Assembly: GCA_964016875.1 (NCBI GenBank)
Contig: OZ024726.1
Span: forward strand, 29,501,503 to 29,565,502
Direction of reading: 5' to 3'
DNA from: Fallopia convolvulus
Taxonomy: Eukaryota > Streptophyta > Magnoliopsida > Caryophyllales > Polygonaceae
Length of the DNA: 64,000 nucleotides
Shown: positions 1 through 10,936 of the stretch, piece after piece
Numbering within the stretch: the first letter of the stretch is position 1
How the letters are laid out: each line of letters opens with the position of its first letter
Position numbers and translations under genes: made by a program
Notes under the pieces: generated by a model
What the model saw: the letters and a program-made list of their open reading frames with translations, nothing else
What the model was told of the DNA's origin: nothing
Databases searched by the model: none

Positions 1-1035
1 TGGATTTGATGCGTTTCTATTGATGTAACCCTTTTCTCCACAGTTGTGGCAGATTATAGAACCTTTTTGGTATTCAGACCCTTTAGCGGCAATTGTCATG
101 GTTGACTCTAGTTTGCCCTTTTTTGACCACCCTGACTTTTGTGGGGACATTGGCCTCTTAAATTTACCATTCTCCTTTTCATGAGATTATCCCCCATTTT
201 CCATCCTTTGCGTGGGTCCCTCGAGCAAGACTTTTGCCATGTGTGTCGCATCCACGTATTCTTCCAACGTCGTGCATGTGCGATAACTCATCAGAGATTT
301 GATTTCTAGGTTCAGCAATTCATGGAACCGTTGAATTCTCTCTGTCTTGGTGGAAACATTAGTTGTGGCATTTTCCATTTGGGGTTTAAACTTTATTGTC
401 TCGGGTATGCTTGGCCCACCAATCCTTTGGTAAGGAATCTTATAGAGCTTTTCTTCTCCCCAAGTCGCCCAAAAGCGATCCAAGATCTTGGCTTTGAACA
501 TCTCCCAATTCAACTTTAGTTGTTCCGTCAATTTTGAAAATTCCCACCATTCTCGTGCTTCTCCCCTTAGCTGAAGAGAAGCAAGGTGCACTTTTTCCAC
601 TTCGATGCACTCAAGCGTGCTTAGAAGGTGCTCCATTTGTAAGAGCCAACTGACTATCCCGATGGTTTTTCCAGTACCGTCATAAATGTCTGGCTCCATC
701 GAGGTAAAAGTTCCCAGGTTCTTGTCACAATCTGAGCAAATTATTGATGAAGAAGTCTGAATAATATTATCCTTTGCATTGGTAGTTTGACCACCTCCCG
801 CTAAATTCTCCACGTTGGACAAGGTAGTTAGAAACATCTCATGACTGAATTGTTCAATGGGGACTCTTGTAGCTTCGATCCTTAAAGGATCACTTTCCAC
901 CATCCTTGGAGGGAAAGGAACTTGTTTTTATGTCTCCTCTTGATTTTGACTAGAACGCTTAGACCCTCCATCCTTATCCTGGGACGGATTGCAATCAAAG
1001 GTGCTCTTATTGTTTTTCCCCTTAGCGTTCATCAT
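1..1035 (-). pseudogene. gag: Degenerate gag of the Ty3/gypsy element (3' end off window)
   Basis: Capsid/nucleocapsid gene. One frame runs from an ATG at 1035 to the window edge, broken by TAA at 928-930 and TAA at 187-189. The open part (903..187) matches the plant retrotransposon gag domain: a PDIYDGTG motif, a WLLQMEHLL helix, and LRGEAREWW followed by LNWEMFKAKILDRFW. Beyond the second stop the same frame continues through a Lys-rich linker into ICHNCGEKGY. This is a zinc knuckle in which the CX2C pair is kept, but Tyr replaces the expected His and the last Cys is missing. Two stops and a damaged knuckle make it non-functional. Confidence 0.78.
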
Positions 1036-2077
1036 CTTGTAATACTGTAAGTTTGACGTCCTTCTAATGTCTGCAAGGAAGAGATGATCATAACATGGTG
1101 CATGAGAACTAGTCTACCTAATAATGGAATCAACGGTTGGAAATAACATCGAATATGGCCTTGGTAACCACTTCAAATGTGACAAATCGGGACACATGTA
1201 CACAAAATGTCATAGTAATAAAGAAACCTTATGGCCTATTAGGCCTACTATGGGAAATTAGAGAACTTACAATCCATGTCCAAAATCTTGGTTCTATATA
1301 CTTCCTCTCTCACTTCACCTCTACATCTTTCATCGCGTCGACTTTTCAAAATGGTGGAGAAGATGCGACCTTCACATTCACGATAACCTTATTATGGTTG
1401 GTTTATTCGATTGACGAACATCAAATATCATGCCCATATTTCGTATATTGACTGAGCAAGTCACTTCTACTTGTAGGTATTTACAGATGAATATATTAGT
1501 CATCGGTCAGAATTCTCGACCACTCCTTTATTAGACCATTGTTTGTCCCCCATATACCTCCTGATAATTTGCCTTGAGATTGTATTTAGTGGAGAAAGTT
1601 AGATCCTTGGTTGACTGAGCCTTCCACGGTGTCCTCTTTGGAAATTTCTATCTTCCCGTGAGTCACTAGCTCAGTAAGTCTGGCTCTATGGAAACATAAG
1701 CATTACCTTTAGTTGGCATACCCTCTTCTAATTCCCAATGAGCATGAATTTATTTCCTGTTACAACCATTTTCTGTAAATGGCTAACGATCGACATTCTT
1801 TATAGAATATCCGTAATTCTATATTTGAAGAAGGATATTGTTGTTTTTGTTAACTCACAAGTATAGGCAAGAAATGACGCGCAAGTTTAGAAAAGAGGGC
1901 AACTTTTTATTAGAACTCTTATGGAAACAGATTACAGAGGCTTTATATAATAATCCATTACACTAAGGACGGAAAGAAATACTACCTACTCGACTATTCA
2001 AGAATAAAATGGATAGTCAAGTGAAGTGCACTACTTAGAGTTTCACACTTCTTAATGATAACATCCGAAATTTAGGC
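1036..2077 (-). other. Non-coding spacer between leader ORF and gag
   Basis: About 1 kb inside the gypsy element with no domain I recognise on either strand. The plus-strand ORF at 1137..1451 has no similarity I know and lies opposite to the element's coding sense, so I treat it as chance. Confidence 0.5.
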
Positions 2078-2686
2078 CTAGGGTGTGCTTGGGAAACAAA
2101 AGTTGTCCAAAAATCCTTTGTGGAACGAACTTTCGTTGAGGGCTCCTCCCTCGTGGTTCAACAACAATTGGGCCTGCTCGATGTGTCGACGAATTGCAGT
2201 TATATAGCCACGGTTGACGGCAAGACGAGTATGGAGTTGAGCGTTCTCGTTTTGGTAGGACCTTATTTCTTCCGACCACACTTCCTTACACTGGAGGAGA
2301 TAGTCGTAATTTGGCTGACGAACCCTCGTTGGGTTTGGACCACTAATTGTAGATGGGTCTCTTATTCGATCAAATGCTTGGAGATGGGATGACTCCCCTT
2401 GAGTCTAATTAGCCCATTCATCCATTTGATAGACCTTTGGAGTTTGACTTGATTGGTCCTGAAGTGAATTAATAACTCCTTTCTCGAGGTATTCTTCTTC
2501 AGGGTTCTCCTCCTCGAAATTCACCTCGGGTGCATTTTCATGCATTTCCTCTCGTAGTACTAGCTTGGGGTTATCCTCGGGGTTTCCATATGGCAAAAGC
2601 GGCCATTGAGAAAAAACCTCATCAAGCTCTTGAGAAGCTTTCCTCGCTTCGTCCCTGATTCGGGTTAGACTTCTAGTGAGTACCAT
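2078..2686 (-). pseudogene. Extra ORF in the leader of the gypsy element, one in-frame stop
   Basis: A minus-strand frame of about 203 codons starts at an ATG at 2686 (MVLTRSLTRIRDEARK), is interrupted once by TAG about 94 codons in, and continues in the same frame to 2078. The first part is acidic (repeated E-E-N/P stretches). The second part is helical and charged (EEIRSYQNENAQLHTRL, then RRHIEQAQLLL), which looks like a coiled coil. It lies between the primer site and gag, so it would be an additional ORF upstream of gag. I do not recognise a domain. Some Tat/Ogre elements carry an ORF before gag, but no homology to those is visible by eye. Confidence 0.45.
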
Positions 2687-3562
2687 TTCTGTAGAGAAAA
2701 GAGAGGCGTTTATATAGAATATCCTTTGATTCTATGCGACGAATATATTGGAAGGAAGTTTTGAAATTTGAAAACAAAATTTTTATTTTAAACACATGTA
2801 CCTCCTCAAAGAATTATAATGGTTTTAAAGTCTCTATTAAAAGCTCATTTTATATGACTTTAAATTAAAAGATGAACTCTTAAAGTAGAAAAAAAAAATT
2901 ATTTCATGAATGACATGAAGTACTTCTAAACCTTGGAAGGAGAGTTTAAAGATTTTTAATTATAGCTTCTATCTCGGGTTCCGGGGAAAATAAATTCATC
3001 CCTCTATCGTTTAAATAACTTTCTTTGAATCTTAATTCTTTGATTATAGGAGAAAAAATTGTGAAGTAGTTTTTAAGATAAAGTTTATGGATAAGAAGTT
3101 GGTATGATAACTCTTTAGTAGAACTTGGTTTTTTAAAGCTCTTTAGTAAGACTTTTGTAAATAAAACGATTTCGGCTTTAGGAATTTATCGTCTTAGAAT
3201 TTCTACTTATAAGTTACTCTTACATGAGTTTTGGTTTTAAACTTTCAATGGAAGTAGATAACTAAAAAAAATCTCTTTAAGTACTTGGAATAAGTTTTTT
3301 TTTTTGAAGTATATCAAGTAAAACTTGAAACTTGGGAAAAGAATTCTAACTTACACATTTTTTTTCTAAAGGATATTTAAAGTTCTTAAGAAGGATGTCT
3401 AACTCATGAACTTTCTTTTAAAGACTTATTTCTTTAATGTTGAAAGAGACAAAACATTTAAGAAGGAAGTTTTTGGTTTGAAAACAAAGACTTTCGGTTT
3501 CGAATTTTTGATTTTATTTTATTTTATTTTTGAAAATTTCGGTTTTGAAAACAAAACGTTCG
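2687..3562 (-). other. 5' leader of the gypsy element
   Basis: AT-rich untranslated leader between the primer site and the first ORF. It holds homopolymer A/T runs and no domain I can recognise; the plus-strand 71-aa ORF at 3406 is low-complexity Phe/Lys-rich chance sequence. Confidence 0.5.
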
Positions 3563-3574
3563 GCTCTGATACCA
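3563..3574 (-). other. Primer binding site (tRNA-iMet type)
   Basis: The minus strand reads TGGTATCAGAGC, the usual plant retrotransposon primer site complementary to the 3' end of initiator tRNA-Met. It sits 4 nt inside the LTR edge at 3579 and sets the element's orientation. Confidence 0.85.
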
Positions 3575-3578
3575 TAAT

Positions 3579-6500
3579 TGTAACACTCCTATTTTGCAAT
3601 AATGGGTATTACCGCCAGTGACCTCGGGTTTTACCACCCAAAGTCACCCTAGGCTTTATAATGATATTAAAACTTATAGAAATGCGGAAATTTACATAAA
3701 CATTACATAAATAAACGGATGCTCACGAATGAGACTTGGTTCTTTAATTGAAGATGAAATTGACTAAAAGCGGAATTTTATTTATTGATAAGAACTTTCG
3801 TTCATTACATTGAGAGTCGTTTTACAAATGTAGCAGCGAAAAGTAAAGCCCATTTAGAAAGGGTTGAAAAGACGTAATTAAAAGTACAAGTATGTTTTCC
3901 CAAGACAACTCATGTGATGGTGATTTGCTTGGTTTTAAAAACGGAAGAGCATGTGCACTATCTTCGGAATGCCTTGCTCTTATGAGAATTTCTTCCTTCC
4001 TTCAAGGTCGTCTTGCCTTGACCTTCGATTCTCGCATAACGCTTCTCGAACCTTCGAGACTTCATCTTCAACACTTCGGTGTACAATCCTACAGTCTGGC
4101 ATTTGTCGCGAAGGGCGAAAAATACCAGGCAAAATGCGAAACTAATGGAATTAGTTTAAGGAGACTAAGCAAGTGAGAATGGAAATTCTCAAGGGTAGTT
4201 TGGTAATTTTATTATTTAATTAGAGAGATAAGTAAGATGCGTTTGAGATATATAAACTTTATGTGGAGTTTAAGGACGGAAAATGAGTATATCTTGAAGT
4301 GAGATAACTCTAAACCGAAAGAACGAACTACGAGATTGTAGAACATTCTAGAATAGAATAATTGTTGGGAACGTTACTTACACACAAGTTTCTATAAAAC
4401 CTCTCGCGCCCTTAACGGACCGAGATTCGGGTCGATCTTTAACGACCGGTTCGATTTTGATATATTTTAATGTGTGTTGGCACTTATCTTTATTACATAT
4501 CAAAACTTTACAATTTCGTTAAAGATTTTTAAAGGTGTGGGGGGCCATGAATGGGCCCGGATCCACTTACGGGGAACGAAGTTCCAACACCTAGCTAGGG
4601 TGTATACGTCCCTCCTCCGAGTAGGAGCAGACATAGATCATGATCCGTACAGTCGTGGGAAGAGAGGGCATGGTGCCATACCACTCGACATATTATATAG
4701 AGATGTTCGGGCCGAGCCCTCACCCCTTATTATTCTATCTACAAATTTTATAACGAATCTCGAAAAGAGATTATTAAACAAACAAGGTCACCAATAATCG
4801 GTCCTAAAGTTCGGTACTAGCGTGGTACAAATCATAATAACAATATGTCGTTATTTCTAAGTAAATGAATAAACCTAAGTTCATTCATTTTAACAAACAT
4901 GTAATTCCCAACATAGAAGAATTTCTTTAACGGAAACGAAATATATGTATATATATATAAAGGTTACAAGGGAGAATATCCACTTGCCTTGAATTTCCTT
5001 CGGGGATTTTTACTAACTCGGACATAAGACGGTTTAGTGTCGTTTGAGAACCTCGACCTATTTAACCGTAACCATGAGAATGAACACTTATTAAAATCCT
5101 TATTTTAATTTAAAGGTAACCTTTCTCTTAGTTTCCTCTTCTAAGAGAAGGTGAGTTAAACTAAATTATTTAGTTAAATAATTTAGTTAGGAAGAAGGGT
5201 AAAATAATAATAACTCTTTTTATTATTATTTTCTAGGTGACACCTATTAAGGGTTTTGCAACTTATAAAAGTACTTAGTTTAAGAACATGAATGTAAGGC
5301 TTAACTTAGCCTAAGGAAAACTCTTTTTAACATACAAACAAATATTTAAGTATATTTAAAATAGTTCATAAAATGATTTGCATGCATCATTTTTAAGAAG
5401 ACTTCTTTTAAAGAAGATTGGGTTTATTACAACTTTCATATAAATCACTATATATTCAAAGGAATATTCTAGTATGGTCATGCATGTCTATAAATGACTT
5501 CTAGAAAAACTATTTAATCTCACAATTCATATTTTGAAAGATTTGAACAAAGCTTATGTTAAAGGCTATACTTCTTTTATTTAAAAGATATGGTAAACAT
5601 TCCATCTAAGTAAACTTAGAGCACATTCAACAATAATATTTATTCTAAAAACTCCATAATTTCTACATGCAAAGTTTATAGAATTTATGTAAAAGTCTAG
5701 TCATTTTATATATATATATATAACCTGTTTTATTAAAATAAATAAATCCATTTGAGTGTTAAAAATTGCTAGGAAATTACATGCAAGGTGATCTTTCTTA
5801 ATAAAAATTTATTTAAATTAGCATGCAAGAACTTATAAGATCATCAAAGTATTTTATAAACTCATAAGACTAAGTTCTACATCAAACATCATCAAAAATC
5901 CATCTCTTACTCAAATGAGACATGCAAGTTGATTTTCTTCATAAAAATTCCATTAGTAAGACATGCAAGAACAATTTCCATTTAAAATCCTTTTATCTTG
6001 AGTTTATTAGATCTTAAAATCTATAAATCTCATAAGAGCTTATTTCAAGTAGTAAAAGTGACATGCATGTGGATTTTAAGCAAGATCCAAAAGTCTTAAG
6101 TGTAGACCATGAAATTACTAGTATTACTTATGGATTTTTAACAAGAAAAAGGGGCTTCTTAGATCATTTAAATGAAATTAAAAATCAGAAATAAAAAGGT
6201 GAAAATCACCCTTAAAAGATGTAGGATTTTAGTATATGTTCACATGATTGTAGAAGACACAAATCTTTCTAACAAGGCATGCATGCATGCATGTAAGAAT
6301 CCAGGGAGAAATATGCAATTTCTAAACATGTTATTTTCTGGATTTTATTGAAGAAAAACAACCCGTAGATATCATCAAAAAGCTATGAAAATGTCCCAAA
6401 AATAATGTAGAAAGATTTAGGATTTTTACCCTTGAATTTGTGAGACTTTTGGAGCAAGAACACACCACAAGGGGAAAGGGAGGGGGCGATGGCTCCGGGG

Positions 6501-7153
6501 CTGGACGGTGGAGCACGGCGCCTGGTGGGGGCCGGAAGTGGTGGTGGTCGGCAGTGGTGGTGGCCGGAAGTGGTGGTGGTGTGGTGGTGTAATGGAAGAA
6601 CATAAATGGAGTTTTTTTATGGTGGAAGAGAGAGCTAGAAGAGAGAGTGTTGGAGAGTTCTAATGACTCTCTCCCAAGTCATTCATCATTTAAATAGACA
6701 AATGATGATGGTGGTGGTGTAGAGATTTGGGTAGATTTGGAGATATTCTCCTAATAATGAAATTTGACTAACAAGATAATAAACTATTAGTTTAATCAAG
6801 TTAGTGGGTTTTGTAGAGATTTTCATTTAAGAAGCAATCTAGTGTAATGAATGGAATCTCTTCCAAAATCTCCATATATCTTTGTAATGATTGGTCCGAC
6901 GCGTTTGTAAACAGACCGAGTGATGGTTTGTGACACGCGTCGGAACGATCGGGTTTTAAGAAAGGAATTTTCCGTTAACTATGAATTTATTAAGTTCCGT
7001 CTTTAATAAATTCATCTACTCGAATGAGGATTTTATGAGAATATTATAATCTCTTTTCTTTTTAGAAATTTTATGAGATTATTTTATTTAATAAAAATAA
7101 ATAAATATTTATAAATAAAATTTATTCATTTGATGAAAATTGCGGTTATTACA
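3579..7153 (-). repeat. 5' LTR of the gypsy element (about 3.6 kb)
   Basis: On the minus strand the segment starts TGTAATAACC at 7153 and ends GGAGTGTTACA at 3579, next to the primer site, so both ends carry matching TGTAA/TTACA inverted termini. At 3575 bp it is long but within the range of Tekay/Del LTRs. It includes a GGT-rich tract near 6530-6600, a TA dinucleotide run near 5707-5722 and repeated CATGCA motifs between 5660 and 6300. No second LTR is in the window, so the outer boundary rests on the termini and on the LINE sequence that begins just outside. The ORFs inside (for example 3892..4176 and 4474..4797) have no recognisable domain. Confidence 0.72.
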
Positions 7154-7240
7154 ACTGGTGACAAGGAACGGGTCTACAATTTTACATTTAGTTTTAACAA
7201 TTTATATTGTCTTTCACAATTAATCTGCACTTAAATGCAG

Positions 7241-7566
7241 GTACATATGGAAGCTTAATATAATGCCAAAAATAAAAATGTTCCTTTGGAAAATCTGCAT
7301 TAATGGGCTACCCACTAAAGATCTCCTTATACAGCGACATATATCTGTCACCTCTGAATGTCCTCTATGCAATCACCAAGATGAGACGAATGAACATCTT
7401 CTATTTAGTTGTCCATTCACACTACAAAAGCTACAATGCATTGACCCCCAATTTGCGGACATTTTAACAAAAGCATGAGAAAACTACATTTCTATGCCTC
7501 AAATCATCCAATATTTAAAGAATAAGTTATCGCAACGGATTTTATGTCATTTGCTTATTGCCTGAT
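7241..7566 (+). mobile_element. LINE (non-LTR) fragment: zinc-binding domain downstream of RT
   Basis: Part of a plant L1-type LINE polyprotein. The frame reads YIWKLNIMPKIKMFLWK, then NGLPTKDLL, then CPLCNHQDETNEHLLFSC. This is the zf-RVT domain (reverse-transcriptase zinc-binding), with its two CPLC cysteines, the EH and the SCP. A stop ends the frame at 7478. Upstream RT is absent; the gypsy LTR begins at 7153. The LINE resumes at 10241 with its RNase H domain after the 2.67-kb LTR element, so both pieces belong to one older copy. Confidence 0.75.
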
Positions 7567-8142
7567 TGATGTGACCCTCGATTGGCAAGGGACGGATCTA
7601 GGCTCGAAACGTTCGGATTCTTCTCTGACAATCGTAACGGGATAAACACGAGACCACAAAGTGGACTCGCAGACCTTTAGTGCTCGTCGGAACGAGGGTG
7701 GGGCGAGGCAGAATCAAGGGTGAGGGAAAAGGGATAGAAAGGGGTGACGCAAGGGGGCAAAGGGAGGAGATTCTCGACTCAAGCGCTGGCTACTCAAATT
7801 GGACGTAATTATTATAAGGGGGCGTGGCTCCTTTATATAGAGGAGGCCACACAAAACCCTAGAAGCTAGTTGGGAGTGGATTAGGGTTAGCAACATGCTA
7901 GGCCCAATATCCAAGCCCAAAATACTACTAATAGCAACATACTAAATATAAAAACTATCTAGAAAGGGAAATAACAAGGCTAGCCCATCCTACAAGAATG
8001 GAACACACGCCTAAAAAGGGAAATGACGGAAATATAAATAATAACATAATATGAGACTAAATCCTAATCCAAGGGGGTCTCCAAGGTCTAGGCCGTCTCT
8101 GGTCCGTCGGAGCTGGGTCCGAGCTAGGGCAGGGTCGCATCA
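7567..8142 (-). repeat. 3' LTR of the 2.67-kb element
   Basis: A 576-bp copy equal in length to the LTR at 9665..10240. On the minus strand it starts TGATGCGACCC directly after the purine tract. It keeps a TATATAAA box (minus strand, 7832-7839). Confidence 0.92.
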
Positions 8143-9019
8143 TTCTCCCCCACTTAGCTTCGAAGCGTCCTCGCTTCGACGTGGGTCGAACAAGGGAAGA
8201 AGGCGACGATCGCAGTAAAGACTTGCCATCGACTTGTGTAGCCTCGAGCAAATATGGTGTCGACACAGGGAGAGGCGCGAGCTTGGGCTCGATTTCAGTG
8301 TCGGAATCGGGGAGGATCTCGGGAAGAACCTCGGAAAGAACCTCGGGAGGGTCCTCGGTAAGGACTAGCGCGTTCAGCACCAGCTCGGGGCTGTGAATGG
8401 CCTCGGTAAGGACCTCGGTAGGGGCCTCGGTAGGGACCTCGGCTGGCGTTGGGCTGGACTCATGCATCGGCACGTGGGGTGTCGGTCATGGTTGAGACTC
8501 TCGGTTGGCCTCGGCTAGAAGGCGCTCGAGCTCCGCGATCCTTTGCTCCGCGGTCATGGCGTAGTGTGTGTGTCGTTGGTTCTCGGAGAGGGTCAGAGTG
8601 TTGGCGCTAGGGGTCGGTACCGGCGGTCCACGGCTCAAATGAAGGACTTGAGCGCAGGCCGGGGGAGACCTTGGGGCCTCCGGGGTTCGGTCTCGAGGAC
8701 GTGATCGCCTAGGTGGCGGACTCAAATCCCGCTCATCGTATCCGGTACACGTGCGCCGAGGGGGCGGACTCCAATCCCACTCTTCGTATCGGGGATGCGG
8801 GCGCCGAGGTGGCGGACTCCAACCCCGTTCAATGTATGAGCGACGTCGGGGTCTTGGAGTTTCGCCGTAATAGCGGGCCCGATTCTCCGGGAGTCTATAT
8901 GGTGGGATCCAATCCGGATCGTCCCTCGGAAGCGGCCTATAGGGACGAGTGTTGACTCGTCGATGAGGCTGATCCCAAGAATCTGAATCGTCCCATACTA
9001 CCGAGTAAGTCCAAGACAT
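8057..9019 (-). pseudogene. Pro/Arg/Ser-rich protein of the non-autonomous LTR element, one in-frame TGA
   Basis: One frame runs from an ATG at 9019 to 8057, broken only by TGA at 8486-8488. The first 177 codons start with acidic and Arg-rich sequence, then carry three near-repeats of about 18 residues centred on the motif SPPPRR, and end in a short amphipathic helix (AEQRIAELERLLAEA). After the stop the frame continues in phase with MHESSPTPAEVPTEAPTEV and related acidic Pro/Glu/Val repeats, then a basic patch (TSKRGRFEAKWG) before it runs into the 3' LTR. I recognise no enzyme domain. A gag-like or RNA-binding role is possible from the Arg/Ser/Pro composition but is only a guess. The DNA is much more GC-rich than its surroundings. 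Confidence 0.55.
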
Positions 9020-9651
9020 GGCTCGGGCTCTCGGTTTTGTTTTTTTTGTTTTGTTTTTTGTTTTTTGTTTTTTGTTTTTCCTTTTTTTTTACAATATTAC
9101 GAAATCTTCCACAATCCGAAAGATCACGTTAAAAACGGAAATAATAAACTATCCTAGAAATAAAAAATAACTAGAAGATCTTTTATAAGATAGGATCTGT
9201 ACAAAAGGCAAAAAAATCAAAACAAAATAAATGTAAAACAATTAAAAATTAAAATAGCAAGATATGCGCCCGAAATATTCCATGAGATCTCGGAAATAAT
9301 CACGAGATCTAGGGTTTTCGGGTTCGGCGCGGGCTGGCACGAGGCTTCTGGGGATCTTCGGCGCGGGCTGTCGGCACACTGCTGCAGGGCCGCAGCTGTG
9401 CCAGGCTCGGATCCTCGGCACGCTGGCTGGCTGGGCGTCGTACTCGCGCGGCAGGTTGGTATTTCGGCCTTTTGAAGGGGCAAACGACGTCCGTTTTGGG
9501 CGAATTTTATATGCCCGGACACGTAACGAAAAGACCTACAGTAATATGTAAAAAATTGCAGAAAAAATAAATTTTTTTTTTCGAAATCAGGACAGAAGAG
9601 TCAACTTCGTTTTTTTGTAGGGACGGAGAAGAAACCGTTCGAACCGCCTAA

Positions 9652-9663
9652 GCTCTGATACCA
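9652..9663 (-). other. Primer binding site (tRNA-iMet type) of the 2.67-kb element
   Basis: Minus strand reads TGGTATCAGAGC, separated from the 5' LTR end at 9665 by one base. It proves the element is oriented on the minus strand. Confidence 0.9.
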
Positions 9664-9664
9664 C

Positions 9665-10240
9665 TGATGTGACCCTCGATTGGCAAGGGACGGATCTAGG
9701 CTCGAAACGTCCGGATTCTTCTCCGACAATCGTAACGGGATAAATACGAGAACACAAAGTGGACTCGCGGACCTCTAGTGCTCATCGGAACGAGGGTGGG
9801 GCGAGGCAGAATCAAGGGCGAGGGAAAAGGGATAGAAAGGGGTGACGCCCGGGGCCAAAGGGAGGAGATTCTCGACTCAAGCTCTGGCTACTCAAATTGG
9901 ACGTAATTATTATAAGGGGGCGTGACTCCTTTATATAGAGGAGGCCACACAAAACCCTAGAAGCTAGTTGGGAGTGGATTAGGGTTAGCAACATGCTAGG
10001 CCCAATATCCAAGCCCAAAATACTACTAATAGCAACATACTAAATATAAAAACTATCTAGAAAGGGAAATAACAAGGCTAGCCCATCCTACAAGAATGGA
10101 ACACACGCCTAAAAAGGGAAATGACGGAAATATAAATAATAACATAATATGAGACTAAATCCTAATCCAAGGGGGTCTCCAAGGTCTAGGCCGTCTCGGG
10201 TCCGTCGGAGCTGGGTCCGAGCTAGGGCAGGGTCGCATCA
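9665..10240 (-). repeat. 5' LTR of the 2.67-kb element
   Basis: A 576-bp LTR next to the primer site, about 97.6% identical by eye to the copy at 7567..8142. The right flank ttgat nearly matches ctgat on the left side of the element. Confidence 0.92.
9930..9937 (-). promoter_or_regulatory. TATA box in the 5' LTR
   Basis: Minus strand reads TATATAAA in the middle of the LTR, a normal place for the U3 promoter. The same box is kept in the other LTR. Confidence 0.5.
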
Positions 10241-10936
10241 TTGATGGGGAATGTGGTTCTGGCGAAATCAAGTTGTCTTTAATCGTGATATTAACGGACC
10301 GTGTACGAATGTCGAGGAACTCATTCGAAACATGATTTTGTGGTGGAGCAAAACTAAAATTGTGAATGAAGAGGTAAATGGCTCACAGAGAGAATAACGA
10401 CCAAGGCAAAGGAAAACTAAACTAAAGTGGGAGAAACCCCAAAATGGTTTTGTCAAGATCAACTTTGATGGGTCTAAAAGGGATAATGAAAAATCTACTG
10501 CTTCATATATCATAAGAGACCAATTCAGGAATATTGTAAGCATGAATGCAAAGAAAAATGATTATTGGAATGTCGAACAAGCAGAAGCAATGGGATTATT
10601 TGAGGTTGTACAAGACGCACAAAGGAGGAAACTACCGAATTTAGAAATTGAAGGCGATAGTCTGCTAGTGATTAATGCGCTCAAGGGGAGTTGGTCGAGC
10701 CCTTGGACAACTGACATGATAATTGCATACATTTTGGTTACTTTGCAATCCTTCGAGGGTCATTACCAAACATGTACCTCGAGATTGTAAATATGTGGCA
10801 GATTTGATTGCAAAACTACACCACGATTGTAGCATCAATCAGATTTATAACTATGGAAGGGTCATAACCCTCGTCCGAAAGGATGACCTAGGCTGACCTA
10901 GTTTGACTAATTTTCACTTATTCAAAAAAAAATGAA
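10241..10936 (+). mobile_element. LINE fragment: RNase H domain and 3' tail
   Basis: Continues the LINE interrupted at 7566. The frame from about 10434 reads GFVKINFDGSKRD, then EQAEAMGLFEVVQDA, then LEIEGDSLLVINAL. This is the RNase H fold (RVT_3) of plant LINEs with the Asp-Glu-Asp catalytic residues present in NFDGS, QAEAMG and EGDS. The frame closes at 10790, before a full C-terminus. The 3' end is probably the A-run at 10924-10932. Confidence 0.72.

Larger units (their letters stand above)
1..7153 (-). mobile_element. Ty3/gypsy LTR retrotransposon (chromovirus/Tekay-like), partial
   Basis: Minus-strand LTR retrotransposon whose 5' half lies in the window; the pol region and 3' LTR are off the left edge. 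Seen in order from the right: a long LTR with TG...CA ends, a tRNA-iMet-type primer site 4 nt inside it, a leader with an extra ORF, and a gag gene ending in a CCHC-like knuckle. The gag sequence (retrotransposon gag domain with an EAREWW motif) and the TGTAATAAC-type LTR start suggest the chromovirus Tekay/Del lineage, but lineage needs RT or integrase, which are not visible. Gag carries nonsense codons, so the copy is dead. It abuts a LINE fragment at 7154, consistent with insertion into that LINE. Confidence 0.8.
7567..10240 (-). mobile_element. Complete non-autonomous LTR retrotransposon, 2.67 kb
   Basis: Two 576-bp LTRs (7567..8142 and 9665..10240) flank a 1.5-kb interior. LTR ends are TGATG/CATCA. 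On the minus strand a TGGTATCAGAGC primer site lies 1 nt inside the right LTR, and a purine tract (AGTGGGGGAGAA) abuts the left LTR. The LTRs differ at about 14 positions by eye (roughly 2.4%), so the insertion is fairly recent. Flanks are ctgat (left) and ttgat (right), a target duplication with one mismatch. There is no protease, integrase or RT; the interior encodes only a repetitive Pro/Arg/Ser-rich protein. It split a LINE. Confidence 0.92.

Noticed and set aside
8181..8955. Plus-strand ORFs opposite the Pro/Arg-rich protein
   Set aside because: They are shadows of the GC-rich minus-strand repeats; the primer site and polypurine tract place the coding sense on the minus strand.
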